From an uncultured Bacteroidales bacterium (GTDB lineage: Bacteria > Bacteroidota > Bacteroidia > Bacteroidales > F082), in contig CAMVCZ010000006.1 of assembly GCA_947166105.1 (NCBI GenBank), positions 44,990 to 108,989 on the forward strand: a DNA stretch of 64,000 bases, given 5' to 3'. This document shows positions 50,916 to 58,079 of the stretch, piece by piece. Both the position numbers and the translations under genes were made by a program. The stretch's first letter is position 1; each line of letters opens with the position of its first letter. Under the pieces are notes generated by a model. That model was not told the origin of the DNA, did not search any database, and saw nothing but the letters and a program-made list of their open reading frames with translations.

Positions 50916-52082
50916 TTATTTTCTTCTGATTTTCAATGATATGGCTTCTTGGTGGTTTGTGCAAAATGTTTTTGCCTCCTTGACCACACAGGCCAAATAG
51001 CCGCCACCGCCTGCACCGGGCATTTTCCAAGCCAAAACATCGTCCATAGCGGAATATTGGTCGATATAATCTTGCACAGAGCCTTGAATCATGGCGGGGA
51101 ACATGGCGGTTTGGGCGTTGAACGAGGCTTTGTAAGCTGCCGCAAAAGCCGTCAGGTCCTTGCGCAAAATGGCGTTCCAGCAATCATCGGCGGCTTTGGC
51201 CAAGGCTTTGACTTTCATTTCGGTGATGTCTTTGCCTTCCACCACCGAACACCCTGGCTTTCGTGGTTCCATAGGAATCATAATAAGATGGTTTTCAAGC
51301 CAATCCAAAATGGCATCGTCTTGGCAAGTCTCGAATTTGACAGGCCAATAGAGTTTGTCGTAATAATGCCTCACCAAACCGGGCATGCAAATCCCGATTG
51401 AGTCTTGCGCCCCGCTGATGATGCCGTCGCTGCGCTCGGGGTCGTTCTCGAAGCAGAAAACGAGTTTGGCAAGGGTTTCGGGATCCATGTCGGGCAGTTT
51501 CATCGGCCATATCTTGCGGATCATATTGCGCGTCGAGGTGGAGAGGCCGCAACGCTCGCGCACCTCGAAAGTAGGTTCCAAAGAGATGGTGATTGCCCAG
51601 CCCGGTGCGAAACACGAAACGTAGGGTTGGTCGATCCAAGTGCCGGCCAAGTCCAAGCGGGTGGGGATTTGGCAGAGGTCTTTCTTCAAAGCTGTTGAGG
51701 AACGCGCCTCCAATCCTTCGGAGGGTGTGCGGTGCAGCACCACATACTCAATGCCACGCTCTTCGCAAAAACGGCGTTTTTCTTCCGAAGCACCGTCTTC
51801 GTTGACCACAAAAACGTCGGGTTTCAGACGATCGACTGTGCCGATGAAGTCCATTACGCCTGAACCGTCGTTGATGAAGGCATCTTTCACGTAACGAATA
51901 GCTTTCACCATAAAGAGGCGCTCTTGTTCAGGATATAAAGTTTTGTGGTTCTTGTAGTGCAAAATGGTTTGATCGGAGCCTATGCCCACATAAAGGTCGC
52001 CATACTGGGCAGCTTGTCGGAAAAACTCGACGTGACCGCTGTGTAGTAGGTCGTAACAACCGCTTACAAATACTTTTTTCAT
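50916..52082 (-). CDS. Nucleotidyltransferase-GHMP kinase fusion (fucose salvage candidate)
   Basis: 388 residues. The N-terminal ~135 residues are a cytidylyltransferase-like domain: VFVSGCYDLLHSGHVEFFRQ (HSGH at 14-17) and the closing ARSSTALKKDL (an ISSTxI-like motif). The rest is a compact GHMP kinase: PTRLDLAGTWIDQPYVSC (140-157, motif 1 as in fucokinase and heptose kinases), GLSTSTRNMIRK (179-190, motif 2 variant), SGAQDSIGICMPG (223-235), GAGGGGYLACVV (motif 3). It would phosphorylate a sugar at C1 and attach a nucleotide. Domain order equals that of Fkp, the Bacteroides L-fucokinase/GDP-fucose pyrophosphorylase, although both halves are smaller and the first is of a different fold. 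Context (fucP, mutarotase, fcl, gmd) supports L-fucose. The nucleotide is unproven. Confidence 0.75.
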   Translation of the reverse strand: MKKVFVSGCYDLLHSGHVEFFRQAAQYGDLYVGIGSDQTILHYKNHKTLYPEQERLFMVKAIRYVKDAFINDGSGVMDFIGTVDRLKPDVFVVNEDGASEEKRRFCEERGIEYVVLHRTPSEGLEARSSTALKKDLCQIPTRLDLAGTWIDQPYVSCFAPGWAITISLEPTFEVRERCGLSTSTRNMIRKIWPMKLPDMDPETLAKLVFCFENDPERSDGIISGAQDSIGICMPGLVRHYYDKLYWPVKFETCQDDAILDWLENHLIMIPMEPRKPGCSVVEGKDITEMKVKALAKAADDCWNAILRKDLTAFAAAYKASFNAQTAMFPAMIQGSVQDYIDQYSAMDDVLAWKMPGAGGGGYLACVVKEAKTFCTNHQEAISLKIRRK

Positions 52083-52564
52083 TGTTCAGAGTTTAGGGTT
52101 TAGAGTTTAGAGTCGGTTAGAAGGTTGAGGGTTAAGAGTTTTTTGGGTGTATGATTTTTGTAGTCCGGAGAGAAGGCGGGCATCTTCTTCTATGAGTGAA
52201 TCCATATTGAGCCTTTCTTCAGTTGAGATGTAACCAAGTTCCTCTGCAATCTCAAATTGAGACGATACTTCCATCAGTGAACCGTAGGCCAATTCTATAA
52301 AATGAGACTTCTCCTTAATGGAGAAACGGTTCACTCCTTCTGCAATGTTTGATGTAACAGAAATAGATGCTCTTCGAAGTTGGTCGCACATAGCAAATCT
52401 TTCCTCAGCAGGGAACTTTTTCAAAAGTTTGTAAGTCCTTTTTACGACTTCCTTTGCTTTTTGATAAGCAATCAATTTTCTATAACCAAATACTTCCATA
52501 CCATTAATCTAACTTTCAACCATATACTTAAAACTTCTCTAAACTCTAAACTCTAAACACTCAA
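52083..52564 (-). mobile_element. Inverted-repeat cassette carrying a four-helix-bundle gene
   Basis: Fills the whole gap between the fcl stop and the next start. Both ends are built of the heptamer CTCTAAA/TTTAGAG: left GAGTTTAGGGTTTAGAGTTT (from 52087), right CTCTAAACTCTAAACTCTAA (from 52537), so they can pair over several units. The enclosed gene resembles the protein encoded in intervening sequences of 23S rRNA. No transposase or integrase is present, so mobility is inferred from structure only. Confidence 0.6.
52107..52499 (-). CDS. Four-helix-bundle protein (23S rRNA IVS/S23-type)
   Basis: 130 residues. YRKLIAYQKAKEVVKRTYKL begins the first helix, then FPAEERFAMCDQLRRASISV, TSNIAEGVNRFSIKEKSHFI, and ELAYGSLMEVSSQFEIAEEL make the four amphipathic helices. 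This is the family encoded inside 23S rRNA intervening sequences of several bacteria and also found stand-alone. The fold is shared with Avd of diversity-generating retroelements. It probably binds RNA or another protein. The biological role is not known. The final residues (KTLNPQPSNRL) are read from the flanking repeat, which suggests the stop codon was gained by insertion or that the element itself carries it. Same direction as the host operon. Confidence 0.85.
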   Translation of the reverse strand: MEVFGYRKLIAYQKAKEVVKRTYKLLKKFPAEERFAMCDQLRRASISVTSNIAEGVNRFSIKEKSHFIELAYGSLMEVSSQFEIAEELGYISTEERLNMDSLIEEDARLLSGLQKSYTQKTLNPQPSNRL

Positions 52565-53506
52565 CTATCTCTCCGCTCGCATCGGATTGTGAAGGAAATC
52601 ATCATACGCCAAACGGATGCCATCCTCTAATTCAGTTTTGTATGTCCAACCGAGGGCGGTGGCCTTGCTTACATCGAGTAGTTTGCGTGGCGTGCCGTTG
52701 GGTCTGGTCGTGTCCCACTTGATTTCGCCTTCATAACCAATCACCTTGGCCACAAGTTCTGTCAATTCTTTGATGGTCATTTCCTTTCCCGTTCCTGCAT
52801 TGACGGTTTCGTTGCCCGAGTAGTTGTTCATCAAGAAAACGCAGAGGTTGGCCAAGTCATCCACATAGAGGAATTCGCGCAAGGGTGAACCGTCGCCCCA
52901 GCAGGTCACTTCCTTCAAGCCGTTCACTTTGGCCTCGTGGAAACGGCGAATCAGGGCTGGCAATACGTGGCTGTGTTCGGGATGGTAGTTGTCGTTGGGG
53001 CCGTAGAGGTTGGTCGGCATCACCGAGATGTAGTCGGTGCCATATTGCCGATTCAGGAACTCGCAATATTTCAGTCCGCTGATTTTGGCCAAGGCGTAGG
53101 CTTCGTTGGTCTTTTCCAACTCGCCCGTCAGCAGGCAGGATTCCTTCATAGGTTGGGGAGCCATTCTCGGATAGATGCACGACGAGCCAAGGAATTCCAA
53201 TTTCTTGCAGCCATTACGCCACGCCGAATGTATGACGTTCATTTCGAGAATCATATTGTCGTACATAAAGTCGGCCAAGGCGGATTGGTTGGCCACGATG
53301 CCGCCCACTTTGGCTGCCGCGAGAAAGACATATTCGGGCTTCTCGGCCTCGAAGAAAGCCTCCACTTGTTCTTGGCGGCAGAGGTCGAGTTCCTTATGGG
53401 TTCTCGTAATGATATTGGTATAGCCTTGCCGTTGCAGTTCCCTTACAATCGCCGACCCCACCATTCCCCGGTGACCGGCGACGTATATTTTGCTGTTTTT
53501 GTTCAT
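52565..53506 (-). CDS. fcl: GDP-L-fucose synthase
   Basis: 313 residues from MNKNSKIYVAGHRGMVGSAI. Catalyses epimerisation and NADPH-dependent reduction of GDP-4-keto-6-deoxymannose to GDP-L-fucose, the second de novo step after Gmd. The short-chain dehydrogenase features are GHRGMVGSAIV (10-20), the Ser-Tyr-Lys triad in FLGSSCIYPRMAPQPMKESC and NEAYALAKISGLKYCE (YALAK), and WGDGSPLREFLYVDDLANLC near the end. A longer upstream frame reads into the neighbouring tandem repeat and was rejected. Gmd and Fcl are separated by a cassette with a GxxExxY gene. Confidence 0.96.
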   Translation of the reverse strand: MNKNSKIYVAGHRGMVGSAIVRELQRQGYTNIITRTHKELDLCRQEQVEAFFEAEKPEYVFLAAAKVGGIVANQSALADFMYDNMILEMNVIHSAWRNGCKKLEFLGSSCIYPRMAPQPMKESCLLTGELEKTNEAYALAKISGLKYCEFLNRQYGTDYISVMPTNLYGPNDNYHPEHSHVLPALIRRFHEAKVNGLKEVTCWGDGSPLREFLYVDDLANLCVFLMNNYSGNETVNAGTGKEMTIKELTELVAKVIGYEGEIKWDTTRPNGTPRKLLDVSKATALGWTYKTELEDGIRLAYDDFLHNPMRAER

Positions 53507-53515
53507 ATCTTTTTC

Positions 53516-53665
53516 GGTATCACTTCGTAAGAAATCTGTCAAAAATCACTTTAAAATCTGTCAATGGTATTACTTCGTAAGAAATCTGTCAAAAATCACT
53601 TCAAAATCTGTCAATGGTATTACTTCGTAAGAAATCTGTCAAAAATCATTTTAAAATCTATCAAA
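53516..53665. repeat. Tandem repeat, three copies of 50 bases
   Basis: Copies start at 53516, 53566 and 53616 with GGTATTACTTCGTAAGAAAT. They differ at only a few positions, and the last is partly degenerate. Each contains the small palindrome TTACTTCGTAA. The last copy overlaps the stop codon of the GxxExxY gene (53661). There are no unique spacers, so it is not a CRISPR array. Confidence 0.9.
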
Positions 53666-54083
53666 ATAGTTTTATCCTTTCAATGGAACCGTCGGTATCT
53701 CGTTCATACCACTCACTATAAATCCTATCGGGTGAGAAATTGATGAGCATCCCATAGGGAATGTGTGTACTATTCAAATAGTTTTGTAATTGTTTTCTGT
53801 GCTCATCGCTAATAAACTTGATGGATTTCAATTCAACAATAATGTTCTCATCAATTACCAAGTCCATTCTATATGTTTGGTCCAATTGAACATTATCCCA
53901 ATAAATAGGTAAAAACACTTGTCTTTCAACTTTATACCCCTCCTGTTCCAATAAGTATCTCATAGCAGCTTCATAAGCTGATTCAAGTAAGCCATAATGA
54001 TATTTATTATAAACCTTCATAGCTATTCCAGTAATATCTACGAAAAACTGATACTTCTTGTTATGTTCTTTCAGCAAATCCAT
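53661..54083 (-). CDS. GxxExxY-family protein (PD-(D/E)XK-like)
   Basis: 140 residues. The namesake motif is in YHYGLLESAYEAAMRYLLEQ (GLLESAY, 31-37), followed by YRMDLVIDENIIVELKSIKF (Asp, then E-x-K, a PD-(D/E)XK-like nuclease core), and NYLNSTHIPYGMLINFSPDR as the typical closing motif. Family members often occur in multiple copies in small cassettes. Their role is unknown, and nuclease activity is suspected from the fold. It sits in a cassette with repeat-built ends between gmd and fcl and reads in the same direction as the operon. No signal peptide. Confidence 0.88.
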   Translation of the reverse strand: MDLLKEHNKKYQFFVDITGIAMKVYNKYHYGLLESAYEAAMRYLLEQEGYKVERQVFLPIYWDNVQLDQTYRMDLVIDENIIVELKSIKFISDEHRKQLQNYLNSTHIPYGMLINFSPDRIYSEWYERDTDGSIERIKLF

Positions 54084-54160
54084 TCTTTGAAGTCAAACAA
54101 GATTTTTGAATGATTTTTATTCTATTTTTGATAGATTTCTATTCCGCAAGGAATATTCCA

Positions 54161-55240
54161 TTATTCATCTTTAGCTTTGAGATACAGTTTTTTGACGAAA
54201 TGCATATCGTGCTCCACCATAATCTTGACCAAATCTTCAAATGAAGTCTTGCGCGGATTCCAGCCCAAGAGTGTCTTGGCCTTGGTGGGGTCGCCAAGCA
54301 GTTGTTCCACCTCGGCGGGGCGGAAAAATCTTGGGTCGACCTCGACGAGCACCTTGCCTGTTGCCGTATCAATGCCTTTCTCATCAACGCCTTCGCCCTC
54401 CCAGCGGAGTGTGATGCCGACGTGCTTGAAGGCCAAAGTGCAGAACTCGCGCACGGTGTGGTATTCACCTGTGGCGATGACGAAGTCCTCGGGCTTCTCC
54501 TGTTGCAGGATGAGCCACATACATTCCACATAGTCCTTGGCATAGCCCCAGTCGCGGAGCGAGTTGAGGTTGCCGAGGTAGAGCTTGTCCTGATGGCCCT
54601 GCTTGATTCGCGCTGCAGCCAATGTAATCTTGCGTGTGACAAAGGTTTCGCCCCGTCTTTCGCTCTCGTGGTTGAACAAAATGCCATTGACGGCGAACAT
54701 ACCATAGCTCTCGCGGTAGTTTTTTACAATCCAGAAGCCGTATTGCTTGGCCACGCCGTAGGGAGAGCGCGGATAGAACGGCGTAGTCTCTTTTTGTGGC
54801 ACTTCTTGCACGAGGCCGAAAAGCTCGGAAGTGGAGGCTTGGTAGATTTTGCATTTATTGTCCATACCCAAAATGCGCACGGCCTCCAAAAGCCGCAAGG
54901 TGCCCACGGCATCGGCCTCGGCTGTGTATTCGGGGCAGTCGAAAGAGACCTTCACGTGGCTCTGCGCAGCAAGGTTATAGATTTCGTTAGGCTGTACCTG
55001 CTGAATGATGCGCACGAGGGAAGAGGAATCCGTCATATCGCCGTAATGCAAAGTGAGCAAGCGTTTGTTTTTCATATCGCGCACCCATTCGTCCAAATAA
55101 AGATGCTCGATGCGGCCCGTGTTGAACGACGATGAGCGGCGGATAATGCCGTGTACGTCATAGCCTTTTTCCAAAAGGAACTCGGCAAGGAAGGAACCGT
55201 CTTGCCCAGTGATGCCAGTGATTAATGCTGTTTTACCCAT
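54161..55240 (-). CDS. gmd: GDP-mannose 4,6-dehydratase
   Basis: 359 residues. First committed step from GDP-mannose to GDP-L-fucose (or GDP-6-deoxytalose and similar sugars). The NADP-binding start [20 protein letters not shown], the [14 protein letters not shown] loop, QASTSELFG and [15 protein letters not shown] (the YxxxK catalytic pair), and [15 protein letters not shown] are all present. The C-terminal [20 protein letters not shown] is conserved. Encoded first in the fucose operon, behind a -7 box with a very short leader. It uses the GDP-mannose from ManC encoded ~11 kb downstream on the same strand. Confidence 0.98.
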   Translation of the reverse strand: MGKTALITGITGQDGSFLAEFLLEKGYDVHGIIRRSSSFNTGRIEHLYLDEWVRDMKNKRLLTLHYGDMTDSSSLVRIIQQVQPNEIYNLAAQSHVKVSFDCPEYTAEADAVGTLRLLEAVRILGMDNKCKIYQASTSELFGLVQEVPQKETTPFYPRSPYGVAKQYGFWIVKNYRESYGMFAVNGILFNHESERRGETFVTRKITLAAARIKQGHQDKLYLGNLNSLRDWGYAKDYVECMWLILQQEKPEDFVIATGEYHTVREFCTLAFKHVGITLRWEGEGVDEKGIDTATGKVLVEVDPRFFRPAEVEQLLGDPTKAKTLLGWNPRKTSFEDLVKIMVEHDMHFVKKLYLKAKDE

Positions 55241-55261
55241 AATTTAATTTGATTTTGGGTG

Positions 55262-55269
55262 CAAAAATA
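55262..55269 (-). promoter_or_regulatory. Promoter -7 box for the gmd operon
   Basis: TATTTTTG on the minus strand, 21 bases before the gmd start. Confidence 0.55.
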
Positions 55270-55299
55270 AGGATTTGCTGAAATCGCAATGAAAAAAAC

Positions 55300-55917
55300 T
55301 TACAATTCCTTCACTTCCGTCAAAGCCGCCACGAAATACCATCTGCCGTTGTTCTCGCAGAGGCACTTGTAGCGGGTGCGTTGCTTCTCGCCTTTTTGGA
55401 AAATGAGGCCGTTTTTCAGCACGAAACGCGCTCCGTTGGGCAAGCTTTCCACGGTTGTGATGGTTTCAGCGTGCTTGTCGTATTGCTTCAGCACCCTTTG
55501 CAGGTTCGGGTCGGCGGTGCTGCTGGCCTTGATGTGGTGCAGGTGTTTTTGCAAAGCCGTGAGAATGTCTTTTGGGAAAATGGTTTCGGTAAGAAAAGGC
55601 AACAAAAGCGCAGAGAATTGTTTTTGCCATTCCGTGCCGTGGGGCTGCACAACTCTTGAGCCATAATGCTGATACACATCATAATGCGCCACTTCGTGAA
55701 TGTAGGTGACGAGCATTTGGTAAGGGTTCAAATCCAAATTGAGGGTGATGGTGCAGATGCCGTTTTTGGTGCGTGGCGGACGGAAATCGCCCAATTTTGA
55801 AGTGCGTGGCCGCTTGAAATGCAGTATGAAACGCCTTTGTTCATACATTGCGCCGACCATCCCTACCGATGCTTCGGGAAAATAGCGTTTCAGCAATTCG
55901 AGTTCTTCAGGCTTCAT
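55300..55917 (-). CDS. SprT-like zinc metalloprotease family protein
   Basis: 205 residues. The zinc-binding HExxH motif is YIHEVAHYDVYQHYG (73-87: His 74, Glu 75, His 78), followed by QPHGTEWQKQF, the conserved third-ligand region of SprT-like proteins. The family includes the eukaryotic Spartan protease for DNA-protein crosslinks. The bacterial role is less clear. No signal peptide, so it is probably cytoplasmic. The start overlaps the stop of a small lipoprotein gene by 11 bases. The C-terminal half lacks a zinc-finger but has KCLCENNGRWYF near the end, possibly a small beta domain. Confidence 0.85.
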   Translation of the reverse strand: MKPEELELLKRYFPEASVGMVGAMYEQRRFILHFKRPRTSKLGDFRPPRTKNGICTITLNLDLNPYQMLVTYIHEVAHYDVYQHYGSRVVQPHGTEWQKQFSALLLPFLTETIFPKDILTALQKHLHHIKASSTADPNLQRVLKQYDKHAETITTVESLPNGARFVLKNGLIFQKGEKQRTRYKCLCENNGRWYFVAALTEVKEL

Positions 55918-56086
55918 CGCTGTTCAAGAGTAAGGTTTCCGTGGCTTTCTGTGGAGCGTAACTCCACTTGGTGCAGGTATTGCAGTTGCGCGGTGCGCGA
56001 CGGCGACCCGGCACTTCCTTGGTCTTGCAGGAGGATGCCAACAAAACCAAACATAGTAATAACAAAATGAACATTTTACTTTTCAT
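55907..56086 (-). CDS. Small lipoprotein, unknown function
   Basis: 59 residues: MKSKMFILLLLCLVLLASSC gives a typical lipobox (LASSC). The short mature part (KTKEVPGRRRAPRNCNTCTK) is basic and contains a CxxC. Its 3' end overlaps the SprT-like start by 11 bases. The longer open frame to 56254 passes through the repeat element C and is not a gene. A repeat element (56095-56230) lies directly upstream. Confidence 0.65.
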   Translation of the reverse strand: MKSKMFILLLLCLVLLASSCKTKEVPGRRRAPRNCNTCTKWSYAPQKATETLLLNSDEA

Positions 56087-56094
56087 TTTCTTTC

Positions 56095-56230
56095 TCACAA
56101 AACTATCAAAACCTGCAAAACTTTTTGTTAAACAAGGCGGCACGGCAACCGCCTTGCCGCTGGAAAGCGGGCCGGTTAGCCGCTTTCCCAAACCATTCAT
56201 TTGGTTTTGTAAGTTTTGTAGGTTTTGTGA
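56095..56230. repeat. CAAAAC-type inverted-repeat element, copy C
   Basis: Left end TCACAAAACTATCAAAACCT, right end GTTTTGTAGGTTTTGTGA: matched inverted ends made of three ten-base CAAAAC blocks. Interior GCGGCACGGCAACCGCCTTG, GGAAAGCGGGCCGGTTAGC and CTTTCC match copy A. It fills the gap between the EnvC-like stop and the lipoprotein start. Confidence 0.8.
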
Positions 56231-56238
56231 CATTTTAT

Positions 56239-57516
56239 TCATTTCGATAACCAATTTGCGGGATTTTGTCTGACTTGTTCCTTCAGCAGTTCGAAGTGCA
56301 ATTCCGTCTTGCCTTCGGTTTTGTTGGTGTGGACGGTGCCAATGTTTTGCTTGGTTTTCACCTTGTCGCCGCGCTTGACGGTGACATCCTCAAGGTTGGA
56401 ATAGACCGTAAAGTATTCGCCGTGGCGAATGATGACCACGGTGTTGCTGCCCGTCAGTTTGGTGACGTTGGCCACCTCGCCCTCAAAGACGGCACGGGCG
56501 TGGGCGTTTTCCGTGGTGGCAATGTCGATGCCGTTGTTGGTCACGGTCACTTTGCTCGACACCACCGAGGCGTGCTTGCCGTAGGACGACGAAATCACGC
56601 CGCGCTCCACGGGCCACGGCAGTTTGCCTTTGTTGCCGACGAAGTTCGACGAAAGCGTTTTTTCGGCGGGCGTCAAGACCATACCTTTTTCTTTTGGTGC
56701 AGGGGTGGCGGTTTTGCCTTTTTCCTTGGCTTTTTTCTCGGCTTCCTTGCGTTTGCGTTCGGCCTCGGCGTTGGCCTTGCGGATTTCCTCGGCGATGATG
56801 TCGTCGATGGCCTTTTGCAGTTTTTTGGCCTGCTGTTGCTTGTTCTTGATGTCTTGTTGGATTTTGCCTTCTTGCTTCTTGAGTTTGGTCACCTGCTGGT
56901 TCAACTCCTTCTTTTCGTTCTGCAAATCAGCCTTTTGCACTTTTTCGTCGGCCAGCAGTGCGGCTTGTTCCTCGCGGGCTTGTCGGTTGGCTTCAACCTC
57001 GCTGCTGATTTGCCTTTCGGTGGAGGAGATTTGGTTCATCTTGACCTTGCGGGCGTCGCTGAACTCACGGATGTAGCGCAGCCGACTGAAGGCTTGGTTG
57101 AAGTCCTTGGAAGCAAAAATGAAGCCTAACTTGTTGTAATTGTTGCGGTTTTTATTGGCAAAGACAATCATTTTCGCGTATTCCTTTTGCAGTTTGCTGA
57201 GGTCGGAATTGAGGCTGCGGATGTTGCTTTGGCCCGACTTGATTTCCTCATCGAGAACGGCAATCTGTTCGTTGTAAGCCTTGATGAGTTTCTCGCGCTG
57301 CTTGATTTTCGAGTCCAAGATGGATACTTCGTTGAGGGTCATTTCGCGGTCTTTTTTTGTCTTTTTCAGCAATTGGTTGGCAGTCGAAATCTCGTTTTGC
57401 AACGATGTGATTTCGCTCTGCAATTGCTTTTTCGACTTGCCTTTCGTTTTCTGGCCAAAAGTCGGCGAAATGAGAGCCAATAGCAACAAAATCAATATGA
57501 TACCTGGTTTCTTCAT
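56239..57516 (-). CDS. EnvC-like murein hydrolase activator (M23 family)
   Basis: 425 residues. Signal peptide MKKPGIILILLLLALISPTF. A long coiled coil follows (about 25-230: KKQLQSEITSLQNEISTANQ, KQQQAKKLQKAIDDIIAEEI), then a basic/acidic linker of Lys/Glu/Ala (EAERKRKEAEKKAKEKGKTA), then a LytM domain with GIDIATTENAHARAVFEGEV and TVYSNLEDVTVKRGDKVKTK, ending TELHFELLKEQVRQNP. Some zinc ligands of active M23 enzymes are not obvious, as in EnvC, so it is more likely an activator of a cell-wall amidase during division than a hydrolase. Encoded with DUF4292, TPR and dut genes in one run with four-base overlaps. Confidence 0.9.
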   Translation of the reverse strand: MKKPGIILILLLLALISPTFGQKTKGKSKKQLQSEITSLQNEISTANQLLKKTKKDREMTLNEVSILDSKIKQREKLIKAYNEQIAVLDEEIKSGQSNIRSLNSDLSKLQKEYAKMIVFANKNRNNYNKLGFIFASKDFNQAFSRLRYIREFSDARKVKMNQISSTERQISSEVEANRQAREEQAALLADEKVQKADLQNEKKELNQQVTKLKKQEGKIQQDIKNKQQQAKKLQKAIDDIIAEEIRKANAEAERKRKEAEKKAKEKGKTATPAPKEKGMVLTPAEKTLSSNFVGNKGKLPWPVERGVISSSYGKHASVVSSKVTVTNNGIDIATTENAHARAVFEGEVANVTKLTGSNTVVIIRHGEYFTVYSNLEDVTVKRGDKVKTKQNIGTVHTNKTEGKTELHFELLKEQVRQNPANWLSK

Positions 57517-58079
57517 TGTTTCATTGGCAGTTGGATGCGTTCCATCTTGTTGGTAATTTTCAGCGGAAAGGTGGTGGGTTGGTCCAATTTGATGTTGGAG
57601 TATTTTAGCTTAACTTTAATTTCTCCTGTATAGTAATCGTATTGATTCCACCCAACCGTTTGGTTTTCAACGGGTGGAATGCCTTCGATATTGTCCAAAA
57701 GCATAAATTGCGCAAACGGTAGTCTCAAACCAAATAAAGGTCCGATTTGCTGATCGAGGCTGTCTACATGCTCGGCCAAATAGGTCTTTTCCAAGCGGTT
57801 GAGAATCCAGATGGAATCGTTGCTGATTTTGGCACGTAATACTTCCACACCCATCGTAGCGGTCACGCTGACCCAAACAATACTATCCTTCCGCATCCTG
57901 AGTTGTCCAGACAAGTCGTTGTAAGCCATACCGTTGCCTTCGGCTTGGATGCTCAGGTTGGCGGTGAGCCATTCAAAAGATTGCGGCGGTGCAGGTGCCA
58001 CGGTTTTCTTGCGCGAGGCGCAGGAGGAAGCCGTGAGCAGCAGGGCAAACAACACGATGAAAAGTCGGTTTCTCATCAT
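57513..58079 (-). CDS. DUF4292 lipoprotein
   Basis: 188 residues with a lipoprotein signal (MMRNRLFIVLFALLLTASSC). The mature sequence, from FEWLTANLSIQAEGNGMAYN through QLRMRKDSIVWVSVTATMGV, is the LolA/LolB-like beta pattern of DUF4292 proteins. It may take part in lipoprotein or outer-membrane biogenesis. It overlaps the EnvC-like and TPR genes by four bases on each side, which suggests strict co-translation of this envelope operon. Confidence 0.85.
   Translation of the reverse strand: MMRNRLFIVLFALLLTASSCASRKKTVAPAPPQSFEWLTANLSIQAEGNGMAYNDLSGQLRMRKDSIVWVSVTATMGVEVLRAKISNDSIWILNRLEKTYLAEHVDSLDQQIGPLFGLRLPFAQFMLLDNIEGIPPVENQTVGWNQYDYYTGEIKVKLKYSNIKLDQPTTFPLKITNKMERIQLPMKQ

Larger units (their letters stand above)
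53507..54160 (-). mobile_element. Cassette carrying a GxxExxY gene, flanked by related repeats
   Basis: Occupies the gap between the fcl start and the gmd stop. On the fcl side lies a 50-base tandem repeat (53516-53665). On the gmd side (about 54096-54150) lies TTTTTGAATGATTTTTATTC and GATAGATTTCTATTCCGC, an imperfect reverse complement of the repeat unit. The gene inside reads in the operon direction. No integrase or transposase is visible, so mobility is inferred from symmetry. Confidence 0.5.

Noticed and set aside
53516..53665. Possible CRISPR array
   Set aside because: Three 50-base units are directly tandem without unique spacers, so it is a simple tandem repeat.
56087..56254. Upstream extension of the small lipoprotein
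   Set aside because: It passes through repeat element C, and the lipobox start at 56086 is more plausible.
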